A stretch of 64,000 nucleotides of DNA from Phallusia fumigata (Eukaryota > Chordata > Ascidiacea > Phlebobranchia > Ascidiidae). The DNA lies in contig QXVZ01000967.1 of NCBI GenBank assembly GCA_008931825.1, positions 1 to 64,000 of the forward strand, given 5' to 3'. Each line of letters begins with the position of its first letter. The first letter of the stretch is position 1. The notes beneath the pieces were generated by a model. The model had not been told where the DNA came from. It saw nothing but the letters and a program-made list of their open reading frames with translations, and searched no databases. Positions 31,526 to 43,472 of the stretch are shown in pieces. The position numbers and the translations under genes were made by a program.

Positions 31526-34500
31526 TAACAGCTAAATACTTGCTTCTATTTCAAGATTAATTATATTTTGTATTTGTTTCCCAAAATGAACGTTATAAAT
31601 TTACTCTTAAATTTTCCTTGTTTGCTTTTTTTTGTGAATAGAAAAAAAATACTGTGTTTTTAAATTCCTGTGATGTTATTTTTGCCTTGTTTTATTTACT
31701 TTCGCAATGTGCGCAAATGGTATTGCTTTGTGTTCCTTCACGTTCGTTGTTTACGTTGTTTTTTCGGTCGACTAAATTTTATTGACGTATATCAATGAAC
31801 AAAAATTCCACGTTTTATTGAAATCGCAGCAAGTATCTTAACGTGTCTGATTTCAGCTTTGAAGCAAGATTTGTTTGGAATCAAAGCACCGGGTCTCAAC
31901 TTGGATATCTATTAGCTAATCAGATTAAACTAACGTGAGACGGAAGTGCTGATCAAATTTCCATTAAGAAAAACCCGAGGGGTGATCAAAATCGGTTAAC
32001 AGACATCACATGCACTTTAAAAGAAAAGGCAAAAATCCTTAAAGAGCTTATATCGATCCTATCTGAGGTAGCATGCGCGAAGCTGTATGATCCTGTTTTT
32101 ACAGAGGTCCTATTTAAAGATATCCCCAATTGGTTCGATTGGCAACCTTTTGTTTTGAATCTCTAAGCACTATTTCATGGCACGTGTCACGCAGGCGGGA
32201 AAATTCAATAGTAAAAAAATCTGAGATGAGGACAGAAGACGTCGAAAAGAACCCCATTCTGGTTGCATCTGCACAGTTTAAACAGTATGTAATTTTGTTC
32301 AACAATATTAAATTAAGAAGTTTAGGATTTACACAAAATAAAACTTACCAGAAAAGCTTTTTAATTTATTCAGGATCTTTATCCATGTCATCACAAAAAA
32401 TTTTTCGTTTTCTGCTTTTTGGCTTGTTAAATTCCTATATTAAAAAGTTTTAAGAAGCCATCAAAAACTTTTCTGTTGGTTCCATACCAGCAGCTTTATG
32501 GAAATGGCCTTTGTGTTGTGTCATAACAATGCCTATTTGGCGAAAAATACTGACACTTTGCAAACTTAATGATTTTTTTTAGATATCCGTTGATTTGTTT
32601 GTACCCCAAGTGGTTCTATAGGAATGGGGTAAAACCCCATCATTGTTTTTTACTTCATAATTTGTTTTTAGGTTTAGAACATAAAAAACTGCCTAGAAAA
32701 TATATTCAAAAACCAAAGCTTTTACACAGATGAAGAAAGTGTGTGTACAACAGCAAAAAAGTTAGTTTCTCGTGTCACTGAGACGTTTCACAGAAAGAAC
32801 CAGGTTAGCAAGTTAGTTTGATATGGATTTGTATTATAAATACCGGGCCGTAATAATGCTCTGACAGAGAAAACGGAGGTTGTTGTTACCAAGTGCCTAA
32901 GAAAAATGGCAGCCCCGGGTTTTGGACCAACAATGTCAGAAGTGTAGGAGTTTACAAGATTAGGTGGTTGCAAATGAAATTAACACCCCATTTCTGACCA
33001 TAACCGGGCTATGACTGGGCACATGCATTCTTGAAACGCCATAATTTAACTCAAACAGGAAAAAATGTAATATCAGATCCAGTTGTNAAAATCCTCTCCC
33101 TTCGCCTCAAGGCCATTTTACCGGGGCTTGTTCAACCCCATCAATACGCAGCCCCAAACAAAAGAATTACCGACGCCACAACTCTATTACGGGATCCCCT
33201 TTATCAGTCCCAAAGGAGAGAGGCCAATTATTATTTTATATCATTGGATTTTAAGAAAGCGTTCGACTCCATTGCCCACTCATGGCTCTGGAAGGTCCTC
33301 AACAAAATGGGCCTTCCTTCCAAATTTGTAGAAAATATTCAAAATTTATATCGGGAGGCCAATTCAAAGGTCCTCGTAAACGAATTCACAGCTAACTAAC
33401 AGCTAAATACTTGCTTCTATTTCAAGATTAATTATATTTTGTATTTGTTTCCCAAAATGAACGTTATAAATTTACTCTTAAATTTTCCTTGTTTGCTTTT
33501 TTTTGTGAATAGAAAAAAAATACTGTGTTTTTAAATTCCTGTGATGTTATTTTTGCCTTGTTTTATTTACTTTCGCAATGTGCGCAAATGGTATTGCTTT
33601 GTGTTCCTTCACGTTCGTTGTTTACGTTGTTTTTTCGGTCGACTAAATTTTATTGACGTATATCAATGAACAAAAATTCCACGTTTTATTGAAATCGCAG
33701 CAAGTATCTTAACGTGTCTGATTTCAGCTTTGAAGCAAGATTTGTTTGGAATCAAAGCACCGGGTCTCAACTTGGATATCTATTAGCTAATCAGATTAAA
33801 CTAACGTGAGACGGAAGTGCTGATCAAATTTCCATTAAGAAAAACCCGAGGGGTGATCAAAATCGGTTAACAGACATCACATGCACTTTAAAAGAAAAGG
33901 CAAAAATCCTTAAAGAGCTTATATCGATCCTATCTGAGGTAGCATGCGCGAAGCTGTATGATCCTGTTTTTACAGAGGTCCTATTTAAAGATATCCCCAA
34001 TTGGTTCGATTGGCAACCTTTTGTTTTGAATCTCTAAGCACTATTTCATGGCACGTGTCACGCAGGCGGGAAAATTCAATAGTAAAAAAATCTGAGATGA
34101 GGACAGAAGACGTCGAAAAGAACCCCATTCTGGTTGCATCTGCACAGTTTAAACAGTATGTAATTTTGTTCAACAATATTAAATTAAGAAGTTTAGGATT
34201 TACACAAAATAAAACTTACCAGAAAAGCTTTTTAATTTATTCAGGATCTTTATCCATGTCATCACAAAAAATTTTTCGTTTTCTGCTTTTTGGCTTGTTA
34301 AATTCCTATATTAAAAAGTTTTAAGAAGCCATCAAAAACTTTTCTGTTGGTTCCATACCAGCAGCTTTATGGAAATGGCCTTTGTGTTGTGTCATAACAA
34401 TGCCTATTTGGCGAAAAATACTGACACTTTGCAAACTTAATGATTTTTTTTAGATATCCGTTGATTTGTTTGTACCCCAAGTGGTTCTATAGGAATGGGG

Positions 34501-34957
34501 TAAAACCCCATCATTGTTTTTTACTTCATAATTTGTTTTTAGGTTTAGAACATAAAAAACTGCCTAGAAAATATATTCAAAAACCAAAGCTTTTACACAG
34601 ATGAAGAAAGTGTGTGTACAACAGCAAAAAAGTTAGTTTCTCGTGTCACTGAGACGTTTCACAGAAAGAACCAGGTTAGCAAGTTAGTTTGATATGGATT
34701 TGTATTATAAATACCGGGCCGTAATAATGCTCTGACAGAGAAAACGGAGGTTGTTGTTACCAAGTGCCTAAGAAAAATGGCAGCCCCGGGTTTTGGACCA
34801 ACAATGTCAGAAGTGTAGGAGTTTACAAGATTAGGTGGTTGCAAATGAAATTAACACCCCATTTCTGACCATAACCGGGCTATGACTGGGCACATGCATT
34901 CTTGAAACGCCATAATTTAACTCAAACAGGAAAAAATGTAATATCAGATCCAGTTGT
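31217..34957. repeat. Apparently exact 1,870-bp tandem duplication joined by one N (31217-33086, N at 33087, 33088-34957)
   Basis: Bases 33088-34957 repeat 31217-33086 at a constant offset of 1871; I saw no difference on reading, including long AT-rich non-coding stretches, while nearby true repeats are diverged. The single N at the junction is the kind of placeholder left by a scaffolding join. The duplicated unit includes the LINE RT and ORF1 fragments. Interpretation as an assembly artefact is inference. Confidence 0.9.
31935..32165 (+). pseudogene. LINE ORF1 fragment (duplicated at 33806-34036)
   Basis: ETEVLIKFPLRKTRGVIKIG, then KAKILKELISILSEVACAKL, YDPVFTEVLFKDIPNWFDWQ. Same segment as 15351-15650 and 26030-26410. 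The second copy is inside the N-bounded duplication. Confidence 0.7.
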
Positions 34958-35189
34958 AATTTATAGCTTTTACAAAATATTAAAAAGGAATTGCTAGTCT
35001 TGGCATTAAAAATCGTCCAAAATGCTTCTGCAACTTGGATGCGTCTGGGATTCCATCAGATCCCTGGATCCTTTAATTATATTTAAATGCAAGCACCCCC
35101 AAAGTAGCTGGAGAGGATCAATATAGATGTTTTCCAGGATTGCTTTACACATTTTATTACAATGACTTTATTCCACCTTTCTAAAAACA
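34958..35189. other. No gene seen
   Basis: AT-rich region between the duplicated block and the LTR fossil. Confidence 0.5.
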
Positions 35190-37254
35190 TCTTAATATTA
35201 GTTTCTGGTATCAGTCATGTTCTGAGTGAAGTTAGATCGCGCATTTTTATTGCCTCAATCAACGTTGTTTAAACGCAACAAGTGGTGACCCCGACGTGAT
35301 TTAAACACGCAATTAACCTTCTGATAATCATGCTAATCATTGCTCGCCTTATCTTAGTTTTGAAGCTCTTACTTCGTTATAATCGTTGTTCGCCTTTGTA
35401 AGTTACTATGTTAATCGTTGTCCGCCTTTTGTAAGTTTGTTGGCGTGTTGCATGCTGTTTTTTTTATACATAGACCTTTTGTTTAGCCGGCATCATGTTT
35501 GCAAGGTTAAACACGTACTTGGTTCCCTATGTGGTTAGGTCAGCCTTATACTATAACCTTTCACCTTTTTTAAATATTTCGTTAATATTGCGTGTATAAT
35601 CTTTCGTACTCTTTAAGTTATTACGCCTACCCATCTTGGGATATGTATGTACCAAATATTTTGTAAATACTTCTACTTACGAGTTGGTAACTTTTGAATA
35701 GAAACAACCGCGTCATGTCAGTTAACTTTAACTCCTTAAGAAATATGTAACGTGTAAGTTTGGTACGGTCGAATAACAATCTAGCCCACTTGTCTGTTTA
35801 TTATTTTAGAAATCCTCCATTTACTTTACTGAGGTGCGATATTGTGGGTATATCGTTCGGCTTATCAAGGCAGCCACATTTTTATTTCCTATTTTATTTT
35901 ATTACTTTTTTTATCCCACTATCTGCTTGGAGTCGACAGAGCATAGTCCTCCACAGACAAACTGCTTAGAGACGACTTAGCCGTAAATCACCGTCAGATA
36001 CTTTTAACGAGGAATCACGAGATACGGTGACCGGCATATAGCGCTCCGCAGTCTTTTACAAAGTCCTTGAGTGTTAGGGTATATTGCTTTGCAGACCGTC
36101 ATCAAGCTGACATCGCGCATATATTCTTATTTGGCTCGTTATCAATATTTGACATGATAGTTTGTTTCTGCCCAAAAGTTAGCTTCACAAAAAAATACGT
36201 ATTATATCATTTAATTGTTAGATATAATTTTGTGTTCATGTACCTAAGCCTCCTTCCAGTTTTACACAGATCGCCAAGAAGAAGTACGAAGCAAAAGCGG
36301 AAGATCACCCAACATCATTGGTATGCCACTATCATCAAGCAAGTGCGTCATCCGACAACTGCCAAAGTCGTTCATTGACGAATGAACTACAGGCGATGTC
36401 ACACTCGTCCTCACACCACCAGGCGATGATCGACAAACCCAAATTTCGAGATCATGCGCGGATGGATGCAGACGTGGTAATTTTGCATACCAACTAGAGA
36501 CAATGTAAAGAATGGAAAAAGAAGAAGAAAGAACAGGAACACACGGTCTTCAAAACAAACAATTATGAAATCATCTTGAGCGAGGGGGGCTCATGTATCG
36601 TTGTGTATTTTGTATTTTAGTGCNACCTCTTAGCAAGAAGCGCGCAAAGCAATAAACTCAACTCGGTCGCCGAGCAAAAAATATACTAAAACTAAACCTA
36701 TGGATACTGTATCGTTGTGTATTTTGTATTTAGTGCTTTTTATATTTTAAACGTTCAGCGGTTTCATCAAACGCTTGCGACACTTTATCACTTCTTTTAA
36801 GTTAGCCGATTGTCCAGTTTCTAAAAACATCACGCCCAACACGTCGCCATCATAAAACCTTTTCCCTTTTTTTAATTGTTTCCTTTGTTTCGGGGCTACA
36901 CAACCTCGCCCCGGGTTAAAAAAACACGTCAGCCCCTTACTAAAAATAATCACGTTAAAACCCTTAAATCTAACAACAACCACAGAGAGAGAGAGAGAAT
37001 ACAAGAGACAAGTTAAGTTATAATGTGAGATCACTTAGACAGCAGATATGTCGCAGTTAGTTGTGTGTCTTTTGTTTTGGTGTTTTGTTTCTACGTTTAT
37101 GTAATAAATATTGTTAACGTTCCTTCATCTGGTATTCTACTGAAATAAGTAGGAGTTTGAGCATTACAAGGTTACGTCTTAATATTAGTTTCTGTTCTGA
37201 GTGAAGTTAGATCGCGCATTTTTATTGCCTCAATCAACGTTGCTTAAACGCAAC
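35190..37254 (+). mobile_element. LTR retroelement fossil (short, probably non-autonomous)
   Basis: A segment at about 35190-35279 and one at about 37167-37254 are close copies ending in AAACGCAACA. At the left copy it is followed by GTGGTGACCCCGACGTGA, a typical primer-binding-site context of Ty3/gypsy and BEL/Pao elements. A purine-rich tract (GCGAGGGGGGCTCA) at about 36580-36593 precedes TGTATCGTTG, so the 3' LTR probably spans 36594-37254. The internal part (35280-36593) has no recognised gag or pol domain. The family cannot be set. It is broken; copy decay suggests moderate age. An N at 36624 marks an assembly join inside the LTR. Confidence 0.6.
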
Positions 37255-37551
37255 ACATTTAAAGAAAAACTGCTTGCTGAAGATTTTGCGTACCCGGAGC
37301 TCCTGGCGAAGAGAGCATATAATAAAAGTACCTTTGGAAAAACCAACAAAAAGCTAAAGAAAGCATTCCGACGACTGAACAAAAAACAGATCAAGCCTTG
37401 GAATGTAGACGAAGCAGTAGAAGTAATAAACCACATCACCAGCCAAGCCAGTGACTTTTTCAAAGAAACATCCAACACAAACACATTGTTGTTTTCAGCA
37501 AACATTCGTCGCGGCGAACTCGATGACCTGGGATTTGTTATCTGGTATTAA
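37255..37551 (+). CDS. Unrecognised ORF, about 98 aa after the LTR end
   Basis: The frame runs from the LTR end to the stop at 37551: TFKEKLLAEDFAYPELLAKR, AYNKSTFGKTNKKLKKAFRR, LNKKQIKPWNVDEAVEVINH, ITSQASDFFKETSNTNTLLF. It is charged and mostly helical, with no zinc or catalytic motif seen. The upstream Met choices lie in LTR sequence, so the natural start is missing and the 5' part was probably displaced by the LTR element. AATAAA signals occur downstream (about 37710 and 37840). The composition looks like real coding sequence, but I do not recognise the family. Confidence 0.4.
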   Translation, partial: TFKEKLLAEDFAYPELLAKRAYNKSTFGKTNKKLKKAFRRLNKKQIKPWNVDEAVEVINHITSQASDFFKETSNTNTLLFSANIRRGELDDLGFVIWY

Positions 37552-38056
37552 GTTTCACAGCAAACTTCAACAATTATCTCTGAACCAAGACAGTCACCTC
37601 CATATCCAACCAGGTATTGCCTTGTAGCGTTTAAAACGAGTTTAGATGTTTTCCATTTACAAACGAAGAAACGACAACATTTGAATCCTTGGATTCCCAT
37701 AGAACTTATACCCAATAAAATGTTTGTTTGTGTGAATCGTGTTTATCGATAACTTTTATGACGTTACAAAAACTTACCTACTGGGGTCCGGCAATCTTTG
37801 TTTCTTTAGTTTTCTTTTTACATGTCTAAACGTGTTAATAAACAATCTTTATTAAAAGTACACTCCCTGATTTATTGCACTGGTATGGTCTGTTTTTGTT
37901 TTTTTCGCCCAAGTTTCTTCAGCAAGATCGTAGCACTCATTGGGTTAAAATCAGATTTTGGTAGCTCTCGGGTTTGTAGGCTAATTTAAACACCATTGTC
38001 ATTCTGCCGAAATCAATCGGCGGAGGGAAAAAAGGCAACACAGGGCGTTCCGAAGT
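37552..38056. other. Non-coding, possible 3' UTR of the preceding ORF
   Basis: Contains CCCAATAAAATG near 37710 and AATAAACAATC near 37840. No ORF of note. Confidence 0.4.
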
Positions 38057-38825
38057 TGCGTATTTCGAAGATGGGCGAAGCGCGCAAAATCATTGACGGC
38101 GGCTCAATTATGCACATTCGGTGCTTTTTTTCGTTTTACTGCTTTGGTTCTGTAGCCATCTTAAAATTCCCTGATAATCGGTAAGTTCATTTCGTCATAT
38201 ATTTGAACAAACTCAATATATTTGAACAAAGTTTTTTATTTGCGCCCGCGAAGTCTTGTTCTTTTTAGCTCCTGTTGAGATTTTCCACAATTCCCTGTGT
38301 GCGGTTGTGTTTAGTAATTGTCTGAAAAAGTATGCGATAATAGCAGTGTTACGGATAAGCTAACAATATTCTAAAATTGCATAACGGTGTTGATTTTGAA
38401 GACAGATTTCTACACAACTTTGAATACTCCTAGCTGTATGNTGCGTATTTCGAAGATGGGCGAAGCGCGCAAAATCATTGACGGCGGCTCAATTATGCAC
38501 ATTCGGTGCTTTTTTTCGTTTTACTGCTTTGGTTCTGTAGCCATCTTAAAATTCCCTGATAATCGGTAAGTTCATTTCGTCATATATTTGAACAAACTCA
38601 ATATATTTGAACAAAGTTTTTTATTTGCGCCCGCGAAGTCTTGTTCTTTTTAGCTCCTGTTGAGATTTTCCACAATTCCCTGTGTGCGGTTGTGTTTAGT
38701 AATTGTCTGAAAAAGTATGCGATAATAGCAGTGTTACGGATAAGCTAACAATATTCTAAAATTGCATAACGGTGTTGATTTTGAAGACAGATTTCTACAC
38801 AACTTTGAATACTCCTAGCTGTATG
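38057..38825. repeat. Apparently exact 384-bp tandem duplication joined by one N (38057-38440, N at 38441, 38442-38825)
   Basis: The second block repeats the first at an offset of 385, including the same short ORF (RISKMGEARKIIDGGSIMH). The single N at the join and the absence of any visible difference point to an assembly artefact, as at 31217-34957. A TAGTAGTAGTAG run follows at 38826. Confidence 0.9.
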
Positions 38826-39539
38826 TAGTAGTAGTAGTACCGTGGCGACCCAAGTCTCCTGAATGAATCGGAAATAGTATGTTTGTTTTTTGTTGGATAA
38901 ATGTTAAAAGTTTGTAACGCTAAAGGAAAGTTCACCTAGCAAAATGCCTGACCACAACAATCACCATGGCAGAACATTAGCTTGTACACTATAAATAATA
39001 ATGGCTCACTAAAGAGCCAAATTGGCATGTATTAATGCATACTGGCTCAATGTTCCAACTTTTTTACTCATTTCGAGTACAAAGTTTCATAGCTCAGTAG
39101 CAACATTATTATTGGCTCCCATTGAGTTGGAAGGTGGCTAAGGCTTGAGCCAAATATTTTGTTCTCCAGCCTAACCATAATATTTTTGACTCATTTTCCA
39201 GTCTTGTGCTCAATATTAAATACATTTAGACCATCTCATTCACTACAATTAGAACACAGTAGACATGTGTAAGCTGCAGACAGTGTTTTTGAATTGCAAG
39301 TGGAGATGTGAGCCTCTAGTAATCAGGCCAGACATGTTGTTTTGTGTATGAGCTCTATGTACACTGTCAGCAGATTATTTCAGACATTTTTAATCATTTG
39401 GTAATGTTATCAGTTATCACTGTATGCACTGTCCATTTGGTCACGGTAATGCTTCAACCATCATTATCCTGTTCGTTTGTTAGAATCAATTCAATTGCAT
39501 TAAAACATGCCTGTGCTGGGGGTGGATATGCTATGTTCA
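38826..39539. other. No gene seen
   Basis: AT-rich. Repeated GGCTCA/TGAGCC words occur at 39000-39230, but no unit is clear. Confidence 0.5.
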
Positions 39540-42410
39540 TCACATAGAAAGTTCTTTTTTCGTATGGACGATGTTATTTCCAGTTTAAATGTCCGGGCAG
39601 CGGTCGAGCAGCCAGCGGGTAGTCTCGTCATCCAAGACTTTCAGACCATTTCCCCAATTCCTGTTCAGGCGAGTCCAAATCCAGGTGGTTTGTTGGTGGG
39701 GTTGGGGCAATAGTGGTGGAGTGGGGTAATCTTGCTTCCCCACTCCTCTTCAAATTTGGTGGTCATCCATTTGGCTGCACTTGGGCCATAACTGTGAGTG
39801 CAGCCGGTACAAAGGGGCGTCCCGATTTGAGTCTTTGATTGAGGTCCACCGGCCCTGTGATCTTATGGTGGAGTAGATGTTGTTTCAGCAGGGCACGGCG
39901 ACCTAGAGATAATGTCCCCCCCCCCTGCGGCGAAGCTCAGCGGGCTGGATGCCTGCCAGGATTGGAAGTTCTTCGACTGGCGTGGGGCGTAGGCAACCAG
40001 TAACAATGCACATGGCGTCGTTAAGGCACTTGTCGATGAGATGGGTATGAGCGCTCCTGCCCCACACGGGAGCGCAGTATTCAGCTGGGGCATAGACGAG
40101 GGCCAGGGAAGATACGCGGAGGATGTCCGCTCTCGCTCCCCAACCCGTGCCAGCCAGCCTTCTGACAAGTGCCACGCGAGATGTAAGTTTTTTGCGCATT
40201 GTTTCCAGATGTTACGTGAGTGTCCTGTCTAGATACACGCCGAGGTAGGATGGGACGGCGTGACATTGCAAAGTTCTTTTATTGGTCTAGAGTAGACGGA
40301 CAGCTCACGTTTTGCCTCCTTGTTGTCGAGGTGGAAGGCCACCGACACTGTTTTGGACTCGCTGAGCTTCGGTCTCCACGTCTGAAGGTAGTCTGACAGG
40401 ACCGGCATGTCCTGGTTGAGGGTCCTATCCACGCACCGCCGTCGGTATGCATAATGGCAAGGTCGTCGGCGTATGCATACTTCCTGGAGACTGTGGAGGA
40501 CAGGTCGCTGATGTAAATGTTGAATAGGAGAGGAGCCAGGACTGATCCCTGAGGCACGCCGTTCTTATGGCGTCGTAACCTGCTTTGCTGACCGGAGTCG
40601 GTCTTGAGGACAAACCTGCGGTTGTGGACAAGCTCCATGATCATGTTGACCATGTGCTTGTCCGGTGAGGCCGCGGTGCCAGACTGTGTCATAGGCAGCC
40701 GTGAGATCTAAGAACACGGCACCGGCCTTCTTTTTTTGCCGCAAAGCCATCCTCGGGGTCTGGAGTGATTAGTGTGATTTGATCCACGGTGGATCTTCCG
40801 CGTCTGAAGCCAGCCTGCTCCTGAGGGGGTTGTTCGATTACTGGCTCGACGCGGGCGTGGATTAGACGCTCGAGGACCTTGAACGGGTTACAGAGCAAAG
40901 AGATTGGACGGTAACTCTTTGCCTCGTCCAAGGGTTGTTTGGCTTTGGGATCGCGACCACTGTCGCTTTGCTCCAGACTTTTTGGATTTTGAGGTGGTGC
41001 AAGCAGAAGTATAGGAAAGCGCGTAGCCAAGACTTCAGTGCAGTTCCGGCATGGAGCAGAAACTCCGGCAGATGTGGTCCGGACCTGGCTTCAGATGTCG
41101 AAGGGCTGCGGACAGCTCGTCGGGTGTGAAGTCACCCGAGAGTTTGGTGTCCAGTCCGCTGGCCGTCCGTAAGGCCTACTCTTCCTTGGCCACGAGTCGT
41201 GATGACTCGCAGCTGGGTGGTCTGAAGGTACCATTTCTTACCAGTTGCGATGCAATGGCGTTGGCGGAAATGGGACACTTCGATGAGGAAGTTGTCGACC
41301 TGCCAGTAAGTTTGTTGATGGTGCTAGAGTGCGTGAAGTCAATGGACTCCACCGCCTCGGTCCAGCGGGTACGTTGTTGTTCGTGGAGATGAGCGAGCAA
41401 TGATGTAGCAGCTGCGTCTGTATCAGTACCCGGGGCGGCACCAAGAAAGGCGGTCGCACTCCTCATCCCAGAATGGCGTATAGGTCTTGCGGTAGCCACG
41501 TGAGTTGGTCTTTTTAGCCGCTCCTACGAGGAGGTTGCAGAAGTCTCGGTATGCCTGATTCACGTCGGTGCTGGTGGGAGATGGAAGGTTCCTTGTTTCG
41601 TCGTTGGTGATCAGGCAAAAGCGCTTCCAATCGGCCTTGCGAAAGTTCCACCGCTTTGCAGGCTTGCTCGTGACTGAAGTCACGATGTTGCCTGCAGTGA
41701 TCAGTGATGGTCGGTGTTGAGAGCGGGAAAATTTCGCAAGTCCGGATTAGTGCCGGTGTTCCGGCGAACAGAGTGGAAGCTATCCTCGTCCTTCGGATGG
41801 TAAAGGAGGGTGAGGCCGGTGTTGGTGGCCCAGTTGACGAGGTGCTTTCCATTTCAGCTGCTTGAGTTGTACCCCCATCACCAGCATAGATACATGGGGG
41901 TGGGAACACTGGGAGGGACGTGGTTGACATTTGCGAGGGCGGTGGCTTGTGCACGTTCACGATGTTGTTACCATGAACTTTGGTGCCCTCGGGCGAGCAG
42001 ATCAGGTTGTGTCGAACTAACGTGGCGAGGCCATGCGTTCTGCTTGGGATGAACCCGGTCAGCACGTAGTTAGGAAGTGTTAGCTTGGCAGATTTTCTCT
42101 AATGGGTTTCCTGGAGTAGGATGATCGAGGCTTTGTTGTTGTTGGCAAGCTACTCGATGATGTTAAGCTTGCTTGAGGTGGGCCTTCCACGTTGGGCTGG
42201 ATGATGTTAAACCCAGTGCTAATACCACAGGGATTTCCATGTGGTAATCGCCTAGTCCTGTGAAAGGTTCCTCCGGACATTGAACTGGGTGTCTTTCTGG
42301 TAGCATTTTCTCGGCATCAGAGGTCGACTTTGCGCAGAGGACTTGATGCTTTAACAGGAGGGGCCACGTGTAGGCGGCTACCATCCCATAGTAAGTTGGC
42401 AGAAGCAAAA
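39540..42410 (-). pseudogene. Nearly full-length LINE ORF2 (endonuclease to C-terminus), minus strand
   Basis: In minus-strand order: endonuclease-like N-terminus at 42405-41500 (GFNIIQPNVEGPPQASLTS, GFIPSRTHGLATLVRHNLI, CIYAGD, RRWNFRKADWKRFCLITND). Then RT at about 41000-40230: SYRPISLLCNPFKVLERLIH, EQAGFRRGRSTVDQITLI, FLDLTAAYDTVWHRGLT, LKNGVPQGSVLAPLLFNIYI-like text, KYAYADDLAIMHTDG. The C-terminal region at 40200-39560 reads KKLTSRVALVRRLAGTGWGA, EYCAPVWGRSAHTHLID, TGCLRPTPVEELPILAGI and LDDETTRWLLDRCPDI. The YADD box is intact, but at least six frameshifts or stops break the gene. I place it loosely in the Jockey/RTE-type group; an RT tree would decide. High GC (with CpG) relative to neighbours suggests later arrival. 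Confidence 0.85.
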
Positions 42411-43464
42411 GAAATGAAAAGTAGGCAAGTTTTTACTTCCATTATTCATTTTTTGCCCCTGATATTGTTGCTGTGATACCACCAACTATTTTCTACTGTA
42501 ATAATGGGTGTAACTCAAAGTGTTGGCGTAATGTTGTGCTAATTTCTGTCAAGTTTTAAGGTATCAATTTCCCAAATCTTTTTGTGTTTAGATTAACTTT
42601 GTGCATAAAAATGGAAGCTATCATATTAAAACTACTTCCAAAGTGTAAAAATCGACGAAAGCTTGATAAATGTGTTTCGCGCTAGCACACCCATGGCGTT
42701 CGGGATCCCAATGATTTTCAACATCTCAAGAAAACTACTCTAAGCAGCTAATATAGAACCAGGTATTTTTGGTTATTTGTGCCTATGCCAGTGATATGTA
42801 GGCTATAATACGGCTTTCCACATTTGTATTTTATTTTAGTTTCATCGGGTGCTAGTTTTTCAACCGAACCACTGGAATCTGACCTTAACTAGAGTTTTAG
42901 CAGTACTGAATGATCAATGCAGCAGATATTTTTTTAACTTAGAATCGATGCATTTTAGGTGTACCTAACACATTTGTTTAGACCTTGAAAATCAATGGCA
43001 AAACCCTCAGTTGATGCATAGACACTCATTCACAAGATAGAAAGCGCATTGGCTTGGAGTTGGCACATAGCGCAGCTAGCAGCGACGGTACATGTTGGCG
43101 TCGTGTCACGACGGGCTATTGTTGGTTATTGCGGACTTTAGTTCAAGGTTATCCTTGTTACATTTTTAAGGCTTTGCGATTCAAACATTGATCTGGATTT
43201 GTTTAACAGTAACATTCTTGTTTTTGTACGATAGGTTAGCATCTTTCTTTTCTTTAACGTTTGCGGGCTGACATTCCCGACGTCGAAAACATTACTAAAG
43301 CGTAGGAAAAACTTCAACCAATTTTCAAATTTAAATCTGCAAGAAATATTCTCGAATTGCGTCAAAAGTCGTGGGTATTCAAACTGGCTTACCTTGACAT
43401 GGAAAGTTGAACAGGATATTGCATATATTTTTGATTTTTTTTCGACAAAAGGTTGTTTCTTAGT
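42411..43464. other. No gene seen
   Basis: AT-rich single-copy-looking sequence between the LINE and a MITE. No domain. Confidence 0.5.
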
Positions 43465-43472
43465 CTTTAGAA

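Noticed and set aside
36747-37034. 95-codon minus-strand ORF
   Set aside because: It lies inside the probable LTR and has no recognisable domain.
38990-39230. GGCTCA/TGAGCC-rich stretch resembling 63880-64000
   Set aside because: Shared words only; no consistent unit or alignment could be drawn by eye.
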